From positions 1-32,168 of the forward strand of contig CANJXE010000009.1 of NCBI GenBank assembly GCA_947478745.1: 32,168 nucleotides of DNA, in the 5' to 3' direction. A program made the translations under genes and the position numbers. Below, piece by piece: positions 8,326 to 15,954 of this stretch. How positions within the stretch are numbered: position 1 is the stretch's first letter; each line of letters opens with the position of its first letter. The stretch is from Actinomycetota bacterium. Lineage in GTDB: Bacteria > Actinomycetota > Thermoleophilia > Gaiellales > F1-60-MAGs149. The notes beneath the pieces are model-generated. The model searched no databases. It was given only the letters and a program-made list of their open reading frames with translations, and was not told where the DNA came from.

Positions 8326-9647
8326 GCATCACCCGCGATCGCCTCGGACTCGCGCTGCTCGGCGTGCTGATCGGCCTCGTGCTGATCGACGTACCGTGGC
8401 TCGGCGTCGATGCCTGGGCCTTCGTCGCGCCGGACGCCGCGACGGGTGGACTGCTCGGGCCGCTCGTGCGCGCGGCCGACGGCCAGTGGGATCTCGGCAT
8501 CGTGCGCGCGCCGGCGCTCCTGGCCGGCGTCCTCGTGGCGGTGCTGGCGTTGGTCCTGCCGGCGCGCCAGCCGCTGCGGCGCATCCTGCTCGTGCTGGCG
8601 ACGGCGGGCGTCGTCCTGTCCCTCCTGGTCCCCGCGACGCTGCTGCAGGTCGGGCTGCGCGAGGGCACGTCGCCGTGGTTCCACACCAATGACGCCGCGT
8701 ACCAGGTCGAGCTGGCCGGCAGCCGGATCATCCATGGCGATAACCCGTACGGCTTCGACTACACCGGCACCGGCCTCGAACGCTTCTACTCCCTCGACGG
8801 CACGCCCGTCCTCGACGGCCGCGTCGAGACCGTCGCCCTCCAGCATCTCGCGTACTTCCCCGGCCTGCCGCTGATCGGCGCCGTCAGCGCCGCGCTGCCC
8901 GGGCCGCTCGGCGACGTGCGCATCCTGATGCTGCTGTTCGCGCTGGCGCTCGTGCCCGCGGCGCTGCTGCTGCCCGGGCCGCTCGAGCTGCGCCTCGGCG
9001 TCGGTGCGCTGCTGGCGGCGAATCCGCTGCTCCTGCGCAGCACGTGGTTCGGGATCCTCGACGCCCCCGTGGTGCTCGCGCTGGTGCTCGCCTTCGCACT
9101 CGCGCTGCGGGGCCGCTGGGGCTGGACCGGTGCGCTGGTGGCGCTGGCGCTGGTGGAGAAGCAGTACGCCTTCGTCGCGATCCCGTTCCTCGCCGTCGCC
9201 GCCTGGCAGGCGGGCGGCCGCGACGCGCTCGTGCGCGCGGGTGCCTGGCTGATCGGCGTGACGGCCGTCGTCACGCTCCCGTTCCTGCTCTGGGGGCCGC
9301 GCGCCTTCATCGACGACACGCTCGTCTACGGCACGAGCGCGTATCGCATCGTGGGCTACGGCCTCAGCGGGATCCTCGTCGACCTGCACGTGGTGACCCG
9401 CGACGGCGCCTACCCCTTCGTCATCGTGGCGCTCGTCATCTGGCTCCCGCTGACGATCATCGCCCTGCGCCGCCAGTGGCTCGCGCCCGCCGCGTGGCGC
9501 GCAGCACTGGGCTTCGCGCTGTCGTTCCTGCTCCTGGCGTGGATCGCACGCTACTTTCAGACCTCCGGCTTCGTCTACCCGCTGGCCGGCCTGCTCGTGG
9601 CCGCAGCAATCGCGCTGGCTCCGACCCTCACCAAGGACACCGCCTGA
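8322..9647 (+). CDS. Polytopic membrane protein, GT-C/GT87 (DUF2029)-like glycosyltransferase
   Basis: Multi-TM; 'DAAYQVELAGSRIIHGDNPYGFDY' loop typical of such proteins; ATGA overlap with preceding CDS. Confidence 0.65.
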   Translation: MSITRDRLGLALLGVLIGLVLIDVPWLGVDAWAFVAPDAATGGLLGPLVRAADGQWDLGIVRAPALLAGVLVAVLALVLPARQPLRRILLVLATAGVVLSLLVPATLLQVGLREGTSPWFHTNDAAYQVELAGSRIIHGDNPYGFDYTGTGLERFYSLDGTPVLDGRVETVALQHLAYFPGLPLIGAVSAALPGPLGDVRILMLLFALALVPAALLLPGPLELRLGVGALLAANPLLLRSTWFGILDAPVVLALVLAFALALRGRWGWTGALVALALVEKQYAFVAIPFLAVAAWQAGGRDALVRAGAWLIGVTAVVTLPFLLWGPRAFIDDTLVYGTSAYRIVGYGLSGILVDLHVVTRDGAYPFVIVALVIWLPLTIIALRRQWLAPAAWRAALGFALSFLLLAWIARYFQTSGFVYPLAGLLVAAAIALAPTLTKDTA

Positions 9648-10273
9648 TGCACACTCCCCTCCTGCTCGCCCGCCACGGCCAGGCCACCAGTGGCCCCGAC
9701 CATCGCTGGGACGCCTCCGACCCGCTGACCGAGATCGGCCTCGCGCAGGCCCGGGAGCTGGGCATCGCCGTCGCGGCGAGGGAGCCCCGACCCGACCGCA
9801 TCGTCGCGAGCCCCGCCGTGCGCGCACAGCAGACGGCGCAGGCCTGCGCCGACGCCCTCGGCCTGCCGATCGAGACCGACGCCCGCCTGATGGAGTTCGG
9901 CAGCGGCGCCCTGAGCCCGTTCACCCTCGCCGAGATGATCGAGAGCGCGCCCTACGACGACATCTGGCACCCCGACGATGCGGCCTGGGATGGCGAGACG
10001 ATCGGCGCCTTCTACGGCCGCACCGGCGAGGCGGCCGAGGCGATCTGGCGGACGGGTGGCCGCCCGCTCGTGGTCTCGCACGTGGGCACCATCCAGGGGC
10101 TCCTGCGCTGGTCGATGCGCATCCCGCCCGACGCACCCGACTCGTTCTCCCTGTTCGTCGGCAACGCGAGCCTGACCGACGTCGTCGTGCGCGTGGACCG
10201 GCACGACCGGCGGCGAGCGGATCTCCAGCGGCTCGGGGCGACCGACCACCTGACAACCGCCACCGAGATCTGA
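9647..10273 (+). CDS. Histidine phosphatase (phosphoglycerate mutase) family protein
   Basis: 'LLLARHGQATSG' RHG motif, 'RIVASPAVRAQQTAQ', 'PLVVSHVGTIQGLL'. Confidence 0.92.
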   Translation: MHTPLLLARHGQATSGPDHRWDASDPLTEIGLAQARELGIAVAAREPRPDRIVASPAVRAQQTAQACADALGLPIETDARLMEFGSGALSPFTLAEMIESAPYDDIWHPDDAAWDGETIGAFYGRTGEAAEAIWRTGGRPLVVSHVGTIQGLLRWSMRIPPDAPDSFSLFVGNASLTDVVVRVDRHDRRRADLQRLGATDHLTTATEI

Positions 10274-10306
10274 CCGCCATCGCCCGTGTTTGGTAGCGTC
10301 GCCTCG

Positions 10307-11068
10307 ATGGCCGATGACAGCGACACCGGGATCAGGGGCGACCTCGGCGGGGTCTTCGCGCCGGTGCGCACCGCCAACGCGTTCGAGCAGACCGTCGAGC
10401 GGCTGGGGCGTGCCATCCGCATGGGGCTGCTCGCGCCCGGTCAGCAGCTGCCGAGTGAGCGCGACCTGGCCCAGCACCTCGCCCTCTCGCGCTCGACCGT
10501 GCGCGAGGCGCTCCGCGTCCTGCAGGAGTCCGGCTACCTCGAGGCGCGCCGCGGCCGTGGCGGCGGGACGTTCGTCTGCGAGACGCTCCCGTCCGACGAG
10601 GACCGGCCACCCGAGGACGGCGTCCGCGATCTGCGCGGCGAGGAGCTGGCCGCGCTGCTGCGCTACCGCCGCGTCCTGGAGCTCGGCGCGGCCGAGCTCG
10701 CCGCCGAGCACTCGACCGCCGCCGACCGCGAGCGGCTGGCCGAGCTCGTCGACGAGATGAGCACGTGCCACCTGTCCGACTACGGCACCTACCGCGGCAT
10801 CGACTCGCGCTTCCACATCGCGCTGGCCGGCGTCGCGCGCTCGCCCGACCTCGTGACGGCCACGACCGCCACCCAGGCCGCGCTCAGCGACGTGCTCAAC
10901 GCCGTTCCGCGCTCGGAGGAGTCGATGATCAACTCCCAAGAGCAGCACCGTCGCATCCTGGCGGCCCTCGAGGCACACGATCGTGACGCCGCGCGCGTCG
11001 CCATGCGCGAGCACCTCGAAGGCATCGAGCACCTGCTCGCGGTTCTGATGCCCACGGGCACCGCGTAG
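10307..11068 (+). CDS. GntR-family transcriptional regulator, FadR subfamily (FCD domain)
   Basis: 'LGRAIRMGLLAPGQQLPSERDLAQHLALSRSTVREALRVLQESGYLEARRGRGGGTFV' wHTH plus FCD-like C-terminus. Confidence 0.93.
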   Translation: MADDSDTGIRGDLGGVFAPVRTANAFEQTVERLGRAIRMGLLAPGQQLPSERDLAQHLALSRSTVREALRVLQESGYLEARRGRGGGTFVCETLPSDEDRPPEDGVRDLRGEELAALLRYRRVLELGAAELAAEHSTAADRERLAELVDEMSTCHLSDYGTYRGIDSRFHIALAGVARSPDLVTATTATQAALSDVLNAVPRSEESMINSQEQHRRILAALEAHDRDAARVAMREHLEGIEHLLAVLMPTGTA

Positions 11069-11104
11069 CGTCGGAATCTGCGCCAGCCCTGTAGGCTGCC
11101 GCGT

Positions 11105-12175
11105 ATGGAAGTCAAGGGACTGGTCCTGTCGGGCGGTGCCGGTACGCGTCTGCGACCGATCACCCACACCCGCGCCAAGCAGCTCGTGCCGGTCGCCGGC
11201 AAGCCCGTGCTGTTCTACGGGCTCGAGGCGATGGCCGCTGCGGGCATCACCGAGGTCGGCATCATCATCGGCGACACGGGCGATGAGATCCGCGCGGCCG
11301 TCGGCGACGGCTCGCAGTTCGGGCTCGCGGTCACCTTCATCCCGCAGGACGCCCCGCGCGGGCTCGCACACGCCGTCCTGACCGCCGAGGACTTCATCGG
11401 GGACAGCGCCTTCTGCATGTACCTCGGCGACAACCTGCTGCGCGATGGCGTGGCGGGCTTCGTCGACGAGTTCCGAGCCGGCGATGCCGACGCGATGATC
11501 CTGCTCCAGCACGTGCCCAACCCGTCGGAGTACGGCGTCGCCGAGCTGGACGCCTCCGGCGCCGTCAAGCAGCTGGTCGAGAAGCCGAAGGAGCCCAAGA
11601 GCGACCTCGCCCTCGTCGGCGTCTACCTGTTCACCAGCGCGATCTTCGACGCCGCGCGCGCGCTCGAGCCGTCGTGGCGCGGCGAGTACGAGATCACCGA
11701 CGCGATCCAGGGCATGGTCGACAGCGGCCTGCGCGTCGAGCCGCACGTCGTCACCGGCTGGTGGAAGGACACGGGCCAGCTGGTCGACATGCTCGAGGCC
11801 AACCGCCTCGTCCTCGACGCCATCGAGACCGACATCCAGGGCACCGTGATCGACAGCAAGATCGAGGGCCGCGTGGTGATCCAGGCCGGCGCGACCGTCG
11901 AGCGCTGCCACATCCGCGGCCCGGTCGTGATCTGCGCCGGGGCCACAGTCCGCGACGCCTACATCGGCCCGTACTCGGCGATCTCCGAGGACGCCCTGGT
12001 CGAGCGCGCCGAGATGGAGCACGCGATCCTGCTCGAGCGCTCCAGCATCGTCGGCATCGACACCCGCATCGAGGATTCGCTGATCGGCGCCGACTGCGAG
12101 ATCCGCCGCTCCGACGCCATCCGCTCTGCCAACCGCCTGCTGGTCGGAGACGGCTCGCGCATCGAGATCCTGTGA
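11105..12175 (+). CDS. rmlA: Glucose-1-phosphate thymidylyltransferase (long form)
   Basis: 'GLVLSGGAGTRLRPITHTRAKQLVPVAGKPVLFYGLEAM', 'YLGDNLL', C-terminal left-handed beta-helix-like repeats; followed by rmlC, rmlD, rmlB. Confidence 0.92.
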   Translation: MEVKGLVLSGGAGTRLRPITHTRAKQLVPVAGKPVLFYGLEAMAAAGITEVGIIIGDTGDEIRAAVGDGSQFGLAVTFIPQDAPRGLAHAVLTAEDFIGDSAFCMYLGDNLLRDGVAGFVDEFRAGDADAMILLQHVPNPSEYGVAELDASGAVKQLVEKPKEPKSDLALVGVYLFTSAIFDAARALEPSWRGEYEITDAIQGMVDSGLRVEPHVVTGWWKDTGQLVDMLEANRLVLDAIETDIQGTVIDSKIEGRVVIQAGATVERCHIRGPVVICAGATVRDAYIGPYSAISEDALVERAEMEHAILLERSSIVGIDTRIEDSLIGADCEIRRSDAIRSANRLLVGDGSRIEIL

Positions 12176-12681
12176 GCCCGACGCCGCAGACCACGCCGAT
12201 CGACGGCGCCCTCGTCGTCCCGCTGACCAAGCATGAGGACTCCCGCGGCTGGTTCCTCGAGGCCCGCAAGGAGTCGTGGTTCACGCAGCTCGGCGGCAAG
12301 TCGAGCCAGCAGACGAACATCGTCTTCTCCCGCCAGGGCGTGATCCGCGGCCTGCACTTCCACGAGCTCGGCCAGGACGACCTCTTCTTCTGCGCGCAGG
12401 GCATGGTCCGCGTCGTGCTGTTCGATCGCCGCGAGGACTCGCCGACGCACGGCGTCGCGTGGAGCATCGACATCGGCGAGGACAATCCCTGCGCCGTCTA
12501 CGTGCCCGGTCGCACCGCCCACGGCTACGAGTCGCTCACCGATTGCCTCTTCTGCTACCACGTCACGCACGAGTACAACCCGGACGACGAGAACACGTTC
12601 CCCTGGAACGACGAGCGCGTCGCGCACCTCTGGTCGACGGACTCGCCGATCCTGTCGGCCCGGGACGTGATGGACGGATGA
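12172..12681 (+). CDS. rmlC: dTDP-4-dehydrorhamnose 3,5-epimerase family protein
   Basis: 'HEDSRGWFLEARKESW', 'QTNIVFSRQGVIRGLHFHELGQDDLF', 'VYVPGRTAHGYESL'; GTG start overlapping rmlA stop. Confidence 0.88.
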   Translation: MSPTPQTTPIDGALVVPLTKHEDSRGWFLEARKESWFTQLGGKSSQQTNIVFSRQGVIRGLHFHELGQDDLFFCAQGMVRVVLFDRREDSPTHGVAWSIDIGEDNPCAVYVPGRTAHGYESLTDCLFCYHVTHEYNPDDENTFPWNDERVAHLWSTDSPILSARDVMDG

Positions 12682-13508
12682 CCGTGCTCGTCACGGGTGC
12701 GGGCGGCCAGGTCGGCCGCGCCGCCCTGCGCGAGCTGGGCGACCGCGGCATCGGCCTCCGACGCGCCGAGCTGGACGTCACCGATGCCGCCGCCGTGCTG
12801 GCCGCGGCCGAGCGGCACCGCCCCACGCTGATCCTCCACGCCGCCGCCTGGACCGACGTCGATGGCGCCGAGACCGACCACGAGGGTGCCACGCGCGCCA
12901 ACGTCGACGCCAACCGCCACGTGGCCGAGGCCGCCAAGGCGGTCGGGGCGAGGCTCGTCACCCTGTCGACGGACTTCGTCTTCGACGGCGCCAAGCGCGA
13001 GCCGTACCTCGAGTCGGACCCGACCAACCCGCTGTCGTTCTACGGCGAGACCAAGCTGCTCGGCGAGCAGGCCGCCCTGGCCGCCCACCCCGAGGGCACG
13101 TGGGTCGTGCGCACCGCGTGGGTCTACGACGAGGCGGGCACCAACTTCCCCCGCCTGATCATGCGCCTGTCGGAGACGCGCGACACCCTGCGCGTCGTTG
13201 AGGACCAGATCGGCAGCCCGACCTACGCCGGCCACCTCGCACCGCTCCTGCTCGCGCTGCCCGATCAGGTGCCGCCGGGCATCTTCCACATCGCCGGCTC
13301 GGGCGCCGCCACACGGCGCGAGTGGGCCGAGGCCGTGCTGGCCGCCGCCGGCCGCTCGACGATCGTCGAGGGCGCCACCAGCGACGAGTTCCCCACCCCG
13401 GCGCGACGTCCCGCCTACTCCGCGCTGACCTCCGAGCACGCCACTACGCCGGTGCTGCCGCCGTGGCGCGTCGGCGTGGAGGCCTGCATGGCAGGATTCA
13501 TCGCATGA
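12678..13508 (+). CDS. rmlD: dTDP-4-dehydrorhamnose reductase
   Basis: 'MTVLVTGAGGQVGRA', 'LILHAAAWTDVDGAE', 'STDFVFDG', 'SFYGETKLLGEQ'. Confidence 0.93.
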   Translation: MTVLVTGAGGQVGRAALRELGDRGIGLRRAELDVTDAAAVLAAAERHRPTLILHAAAWTDVDGAETDHEGATRANVDANRHVAEAAKAVGARLVTLSTDFVFDGAKREPYLESDPTNPLSFYGETKLLGEQAALAAHPEGTWVVRTAWVYDEAGTNFPRLIMRLSETRDTLRVVEDQIGSPTYAGHLAPLLLALPDQVPPGIFHIAGSGAATRREWAEAVLAAAGRSTIVEGATSDEFPTPARRPAYSALTSEHATTPVLPPWRVGVEACMAGFIA

Positions 13509-14512
13509 GAAGAGTCCTCGTCTCCGGCGGCTGCGGCTTCATCGGCTCCCACCTCGTGCGGCGCCTGCTGCGCGAGCACGCCGACCTCCACGTCGTCAAC
13601 ATCGACCTGCTGACCTACGCGGGCCGCCCCGAGAACGTCCGCGACCTCGAGAACGACGCCCGCTACACGTTCGTCCACGGCGATATCGCGAGCGTCGAGG
13701 ACGTCGCGCGCGCCGCGGAGGGCTGCACCGGCATCATCAACGTCGCCGCCGAGAGCCACGTCGATCGCTCGATCATGGGCGGCGATGAGTTCATCACCAC
13801 CAACGTCTTCGGCACCAAGCGCCTGCTCGACCATGCCCGCCAGCACGACCTGCGCTACCTCCAGGTCTCGACCGACGAGGTCTACGGCGACGTCGATGCC
13901 CCGCACCGCTCGCAGGAGGGCGATCCGCTGCACGGCTCGAGCCCGTACGCCGCCTCGAAGGCCGCCGGCGACCTGCTCGTGCAGTCCTACGCGCGCACCT
14001 TCGGCCTCAACGCCTCGATCACCCGCGGCTCGAACACGTACGGCCCGTACCAGTTCCCCGAGAAGCTGATCCCGCTGTTCACGACGAACGCCTTCGACGG
14101 CAAGGACCTCCCGCTCTACGGAGACGGCATGCAGGTCCGCGAGATGCTCTTCGTCGAGGATCACTGCGCCGCGATCGACCTCGTCTTCCACGAGGGCAGG
14201 CCCGGCGAGGCCTACAACGTGGGCGCCGAGCACGAGGTGCCGAACATCGAGACGGCTCGCAAGATCATCGCGCTGACGGGCGCCGATCCGGCCACGCTGA
14301 AGAGCGTCGCCGATCGCCCCGGCCACGACCGCCGCTACGCGCTCGACTGCTCGAAGCTGCGTGCGATCGGGTGGGAGCGGCACACCGACTTCGACACCGG
14401 TCTGGCCTTGACGGTCGAGTGGTTCCGCGAGAACCGCCCGTGGTGGGAGGCGATCAAGAGCGGCGAGGCCTTCGCCGACTACGCCTCCAAGAACTACGGC
14501 GCGCGCGGCTAG
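13505..14512 (+). CDS. rmlB: dTDP-glucose 4,6-dehydratase
   Basis: 'VSGGCGFIGSHLVRRLL', 'NVAAESHVDRSI', 'QVSTDEVYGDVDAPHRSQEGDPLHGSSPYAASKAAGDLLV', 'RPGHDRRYALD'. Confidence 0.95.
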   Translation: MRRVLVSGGCGFIGSHLVRRLLREHADLHVVNIDLLTYAGRPENVRDLENDARYTFVHGDIASVEDVARAAEGCTGIINVAAESHVDRSIMGGDEFITTNVFGTKRLLDHARQHDLRYLQVSTDEVYGDVDAPHRSQEGDPLHGSSPYAASKAAGDLLVQSYARTFGLNASITRGSNTYGPYQFPEKLIPLFTTNAFDGKDLPLYGDGMQVREMLFVEDHCAAIDLVFHEGRPGEAYNVGAEHEVPNIETARKIIALTGADPATLKSVADRPGHDRRYALDCSKLRAIGWERHTDFDTGLALTVEWFRENRPWWEAIKSGEAFADYASKNYGARG

Positions 14513-14515
14513 CGC

Positions 14516-15178
14516 GTGCGCGTCCTCGTCGCCCGCTGCTCGATCGGGTACTCGGGACGCCTGACTACGCGCCTGGCGAGCGGCGACCGGATCATCATCT
14601 TCAAGGACGACGGCTCCGTCTGCGTGCACGGGCCGAAGGGCTTCAAGCCGATCAACTACATGTCCGGCCCGACGGCGATGACGGAGGTTGACGGCCTGAT
14701 CACGATCCGTCGCCCCGAGACCGGCGAGACGCTGCTGATCGAGGTCGAGCAGGTGATCAGCGACGACGCCCACGGTCTCGTGGATACCGCCGTGCTGGAG
14801 CGCGAGGGCCGCGAGCTCGAGCTCCACGCGCTCCTCGAACGGTCGCCCCACCTGATCGAGGAGGGCCTCGAGATCCTCGAGCGCGAGCGCTCCACCGACG
14901 TCGGCCCCGTCGACTTCCTCGCCAAGGACACCGAGGGCCGCATCGTGCTGGTCGAGGTCAAGCGCGTCAAGGCCGTCGTGGCGGCCGTCGAGCAGGTCGT
15001 CCGCTACCGCGAGCACATCGAGAAGGACGCCGCCTACGCGGGTGCCCGTGCGCTCGTCGTGGCACCCGAGTTCGCCCCCCAGGCGCGCAAGCTGGCCGAG
15101 CGCCGCAACGTGGAGTGCGTAGTGCTCGACGTGGCCGCCCTCTATGCGGGAACGGAGCACGACCCGACGCTCTTCTGA
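14516..15178 (+). CDS. nucS: Endonuclease NucS (EndoMS), mismatch-specific DNA repair nuclease
   Basis: 'VLVARCSIGYSGRL', 'KPINYMSGPTAMTE', nuclease core 'VDFLAKDTEGRIVLVEVKRVKAVVAAVEQVVRYREHI'; GTG start 3 bp after rmlB stop. Confidence 0.93.
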   Translation: MRVLVARCSIGYSGRLTTRLASGDRIIIFKDDGSVCVHGPKGFKPINYMSGPTAMTEVDGLITIRRPETGETLLIEVEQVISDDAHGLVDTAVLEREGRELELHALLERSPHLIEEGLEILERERSTDVGPVDFLAKDTEGRIVLVEVKRVKAVVAAVEQVVRYREHIEKDAAYAGARALVVAPEFAPQARKLAERRNVECVVLDVAALYAGTEHDPTLF

Positions 15179-15218
15179 CGCCGCTCCGCCAACGCATGTC
15201 GATTGGTCCTCGCCAGCG

Positions 15219-15232
15219 CCGCGCAGGCGCGG
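15219..15232. repeat. Inverted repeat CCGCGC-ag-GCGCGG adjacent to putative -10 TACCGT (15233-15238)
   Basis: Perfect 6-bp arms, 2-nt centre; -10-like hexamer starts at the next base. Confidence 0.6.
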
Positions 15233-15285
15233 TACCGTTGCCACAGGCGAGGATCATTCGCCATGAACCGGGAGAGGAATCGGGA

Positions 15286-15954
15286 ATGCGGGTTGTGGTG
15301 CTCGACGACGAGCCGTTCTTCCGCCACCTGCTGGTGCGCGCGTTGGACGCGCAGGCGGGGATCGACGTGGTCGGCGACTACGCCACCGCCGCCGACCTGC
15401 TCGACGCGCTCTCCGAGACGCGGCCGGATGCCGCAGTGCTGGACCTGGTGCTGGAGCCGGGGCAGGCCCTCGACGGCCCCGGCGGCGGATTGGCTGCGGG
15501 CCTCGACATTCGCCGGGTCCTCCCGGGCTGCGGCATCGTCCTGCTCTCCAACCACGCTGGGGCAAGCGTGCTGGCCCGCCTGCCCGAGTGCGACAGCGGC
15601 GGCTGGGCCTACCTGCTCAAGCGCCGTACCGACGACGTCGCCGAGCTCGTCCATGCCCTGCAGCTGACGATCGCGGGCGAGACGATGATCGACCCGGAGA
15701 TCCTCGCCGAGGTCGACGCCCCGGCGACGATCACATCGCTGCTCTCCCCGCAGGACTCGAGGGTGCTGATGCTGCTGGTCGGCGGTGCGAGCAACATTGC
15801 GATCGCCAATCAGCTCGGCGTCACCACGAAGTCCGTCGAGCACTCCATCACCGCGATCCTCAGCACCATGGAGATCGACGCGAGCGACGCGGCCAGCAAT
15901 GCGCGAGTGACAGCCGCCATCGCGGGCATCCGCCTGCTCGGCCAGACGTCGTGA
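15286..15954 (+). CDS. LuxR/NarL-type response regulator
   Basis: Receiver 'MRVVVLDDEPFFRHLLVRAL...AAVLDLVLEP...AYLLKRRTDD' and HTH 'SNIAIANQLGVTTKSVEHSITAIL'. Confidence 0.9.
   Translation: MRVVVLDDEPFFRHLLVRALDAQAGIDVVGDYATAADLLDALSETRPDAAVLDLVLEPGQALDGPGGGLAAGLDIRRVLPGCGIVLLSNHAGASVLARLPECDSGGWAYLLKRRTDDVAELVHALQLTIAGETMIDPEILAEVDAPATITSLLSPQDSRVLMLLVGGASNIAIANQLGVTTKSVEHSITAILSTMEIDASDAASNARVTAAIAGIRLLGQTS

Noticed and set aside
11066-11071. TAGCGT overlapping the FadR stop codon as a -10
   Set aside because: No start codon at 6-7 nt downstream; TAGGCT at 11092 is the better-placed hexamer. Shows that TANNNT at stops can also arise by chance.
11074-11105. GGAAT upstream of rmlA as a second SigR-type promoter
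   Set aside because: GGAAT is followed after 18 nt by CTG, not GTT; a TAGGCT -10 explains the promoter better.
9575-12022. 815-aa minus-strand ORF opposite the phosphatase/fadR/rmlA genes
   Set aside because: Antisense shadow ORF typical of high-GC codon bias; the plus-strand frames encode clear conserved families.
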